From Nitrososphaerota archaeon (GTDB taxonomy: Archaea > Thermoproteota > Nitrososphaeria > Nitrososphaerales > Nitrosopumilaceae), in NCBI GenBank assembly GCA_016200035.1, contig JACQFM010000066.1, positions 1-5,365 of the forward strand: a stretch of 5,365 nt of DNA, read 5' to 3'. The notes under the pieces are model-generated. The model was not told the DNA's origin and ran no database searches. It saw only the letters and a program-made list of their open reading frames with translations. Below, piece after piece: positions 4,005 to 5,365 of the stretch. The first letter of the stretch is position 1; the number at the start of each line of letters is the position of its first letter. The translations under genes and the position numbers were made by a program.

Positions 4005-5365
4005 TACTTTTTAGGCACACATTTTACATTCTCAGTTGAAGTTTCATCCTTTAATTCATATCCCTTTTGGCAAATAACATCAGACCTTTTAATTCCATGT
4101 TTTAACTGTTCAGTAGGATAATCCAACTTATCCAACTTATTTTCTAATTTCAGGATTTCTTCAGCTGCTCGGTATCCAGATATATATGCACCATGAACCG
4201 TCCCATAGTAATATTTGTCAGTAGCCTCTCCTGCGAAAAAGAGCCTGTCATAAATAGGCTTTTTCAATTTATCAAAATCGTCGAGGGAACCATTTAGAGG
4301 AATAGCCGAATATGAACCTCCAGAGAAGGGGTCCATATACCATTTAGTACGAATAATTTTCGGCTCTGAAATGTTTTGATCTTTGTACATCTTTTTGAGT
4401 ACTGCCATTACCTCATTTTTGATTGTAGTATCAGTTTCGTTTTCTAATTCTTCTGCTTGACTACCAGTATTAAATGCTAAAAGAATTGGCTTGTGATAAT
4501 AATAGTACAAGTTGAAAAAGAACTGCCATTTCTTATCTGACTCTTTGTACGTGTTATTATCTTCTACATCTGGGATACGATTAATCCAACTATTACCTGT
4601 ACTCCAAAAAAGATCATTTGTATTGTTAAAAATCAAATAGACCTTATCCATAGTAGCCATCTTAAGATGCTTTATAGCATCTGCTTTAGCTGGGTCTGAT
4701 TCATTAAAAAGTGGATAAAACAGGTTATTTTTTTTCAAAACGCCAAGAGGTAGTGTACTTATTGTGTAGTTTGCCCTAAAAGTCCCGTTATCTGTAGTAA
4801 CAATGATGGGTTTATTTGTATAATCTACTTTGATGACGTTTGCACGTTTTATTTCATGTTTTATGGCAAGTCCTCCTGCTAGACAATTAACAATCTGGCT
4901 ATAACCATCAGGAAAAATGACTTCATGTTCTTCATCACTATTAAAATATTGATTTCCTAATGAATTTTCAAATGCAAGCCTATTGGCGTCATCTGCCAGA
5001 TCCATATCATAGTTCCAGTACATAGTATAACGGTATTTTGCCTTCTCTGTTCTGTCCATGGGCTCAATGCTGTTATAGTATTTGTTTATTACATTCTGAA
5101 TACTGATTTCTTTTCTCTGATCATTACTTATTATTTTATTATATTTTTCTGCAAATTTTTCATATCTGTCTTGGCGATCATTCGAGTCATCAACAAACTG
5201 ATGACCAGTAGAATTGTAAAGGGTAGTTGTTTGTACGGTTTCAGTGGTAGCTATATTATTTTCAGAAGCAATCTTGTAAATCGGATTCTCAAAACCAACG
5301 TTAGCCTTATCTAATCCATGTATCCAGGAACCTCCTAGATCAAGAGCAGTACCAGAATAATTGTA
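4004..5365 (-). CDS. Flavin-containing amine oxidase, N-terminus cut by window, with C-terminal surface-protein-like tail
   Basis: Positions 5365-4007 encode 453 residues and the frame stays open to the right edge, so the ATG at 5059 is internal and the N-terminal GxGxxG FAD motif lies outside. The visible part has the amine-oxidase landmarks: LDLGGSWIHGL (9-18) and NPIYKIA (27-33), the substrate-side FAD strand; DGYSQIVNCLAGGLAI (153-168); STLPLGVLK (203-211); MDKVYLIF (239-246) with the conserved flavin-facing Lys241; SGGSYSAIP (349-357); and FAGEATD (377-383) with GTVHGAYISGYRAAEEIL (388-405), which binds FAD at the C-terminal end. The family oxidises amines or polyamines with oxygen, releasing an aldehyde and peroxide; the substrate here is unknown. 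Residues 416-453 form an extra tail with C432 and C449, like tails on secreted thaumarchaeal proteins. About ten N-x-S/T sequons also suggest export. Hand counts suggest it is more AT-rich than neighbouring genes. Confidence 0.9.
   Translation of the reverse strand, partial: YNYSGTALDLGGSWIHGLDKANVGFENPIYKIASENNIATTETVQTTTLYNSTGHQFVDDSNDRQDRYEKFAEKYNKIISNDQRKEISIQNVINKYYNSIEPMDRTEKAKYRYTMYWNYDMDLADDANRLAFENSLGNQYFNSDEEHEVIFPDGYSQIVNCLAGGLAIKHEIKRANVIKVDYTNKPIIVTTDNGTFRANYTISTLPLGVLKKNNLFYPLFNESDPAKADAIKHLKMATMDKVYLIFNNTNDLFWSTGNSWINRIPDVEDNNTYKESDKKWQFFFNLYYYYHKPILLAFNTGSQAEELENETDTTIKNEVMAVLKKMYKDQNISEPKIIRTKWYMDPFSGGSYSAIPLNGSLDDFDKLKKPIYDRLFFAGEATDKYYYGTVHGAYISGYRAAEEILKLENKLDKLDYPTEQLKHGIKRSDVICQKGYELKDETSTENVKCVPKK
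4122..4139 (-). repeat. In-frame 9-bp tandem duplication (encodes KLD-KLD)
   Basis: TCCAACTTA is present twice in direct tandem at 4122-4130 and 4131-4139. On the coding strand it gives Lys-Leu-Asp twice (residues 410-415), exactly between the oxidase domain and the C-terminal tail. A slippage-generated linker is the simplest reading. Confidence 0.6.

Noticed and set aside
4728..4735. Run of eight T inside the amine oxidase gene as a frameshift site
   Set aside because: The frame continues intact through it with conserved family sequence on both sides, so no frameshift is needed.
2..5365. A joint polyamine pathway linking the first and last genes
   Set aside because: The genes are far apart, on opposite strands, separated by unrelated units, and the synthase-like protein lacks a key catalytic Asp.

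Overview
The window looks like a piece of an archaeal chromosome, most likely an ammonia-oxidising thaumarchaeon (class Nitrososphaeria). The strongest evidence is a complete TFB-type transcription initiation factor (archaeal TFIIB). Supporting signs are TATA-like boxes close to start codons with no obvious Shine-Dalgarno sites, low-to-moderate GC by eye (about 37-40% in most genes), and a C-terminal Cys-containing tail on the amine oxidase. From memory, that tail resembles one found on many secreted thaumarchaeal proteins. The genus cannot be fixed from this sequence alone.

Layout from left to right. (1) Positions 2-1330, plus strand: the C-terminal part of a large membrane protein of the spermidine-synthase-like/methyltransferase-fold family, cut by the left edge. 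(2) Positions 1471-2385, plus strand: a divergent TFB, preceded by a promoter region with two sets of short direct repeats. (3) Positions 2451-2582, minus strand: a 43-residue Cys/His-rich zinc-ribbon protein, convergent with TFB and easily missed because a longer open frame overlaps it. (4) Positions 2743-2982, plus strand: a small protein with two membrane spans. (5) Positions 3062-3421, plus strand: a stand-alone minimal ImmA/IrrE-like zinc metallopeptidase with HEYYH and a downstream Glu. A perfect 8-bp inverted repeat sits directly before its start codon. (6) Positions 3490-3849, minus strand: a 119-residue protein I do not recognise, convergent with the peptidase. (7) Positions 4004-5365, minus strand: most of a flavin-containing amine oxidase whose N-terminal FAD-binding end lies beyond the right edge. 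It carries a C-terminal two-cysteine tail that suggests export to the cell surface.

The genes do not form one evident operon. Orientation alternates and nearly every gene has its own promoter-sized upstream gap. The region reads as single-gene transcription units. Three of them (TFB paralogue, zinc-ribbon protein, IrrE-like peptidase) could be regulatory. The flanking genes recall polyamine chemistry (an aminopropyltransferase-like fold and an amine oxidase), but the first lacks a key catalytic Asp, so a shared polyamine pathway is not supported. The items most worth a second look are the altered zinc knuckle and B-reader of the TFB, the 43-residue metal-binding-type protein, the peptidase with its candidate operator, and the tailed amine oxidase. 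No tRNA, rRNA, CRISPR array, insertion sequence or integration site was seen.
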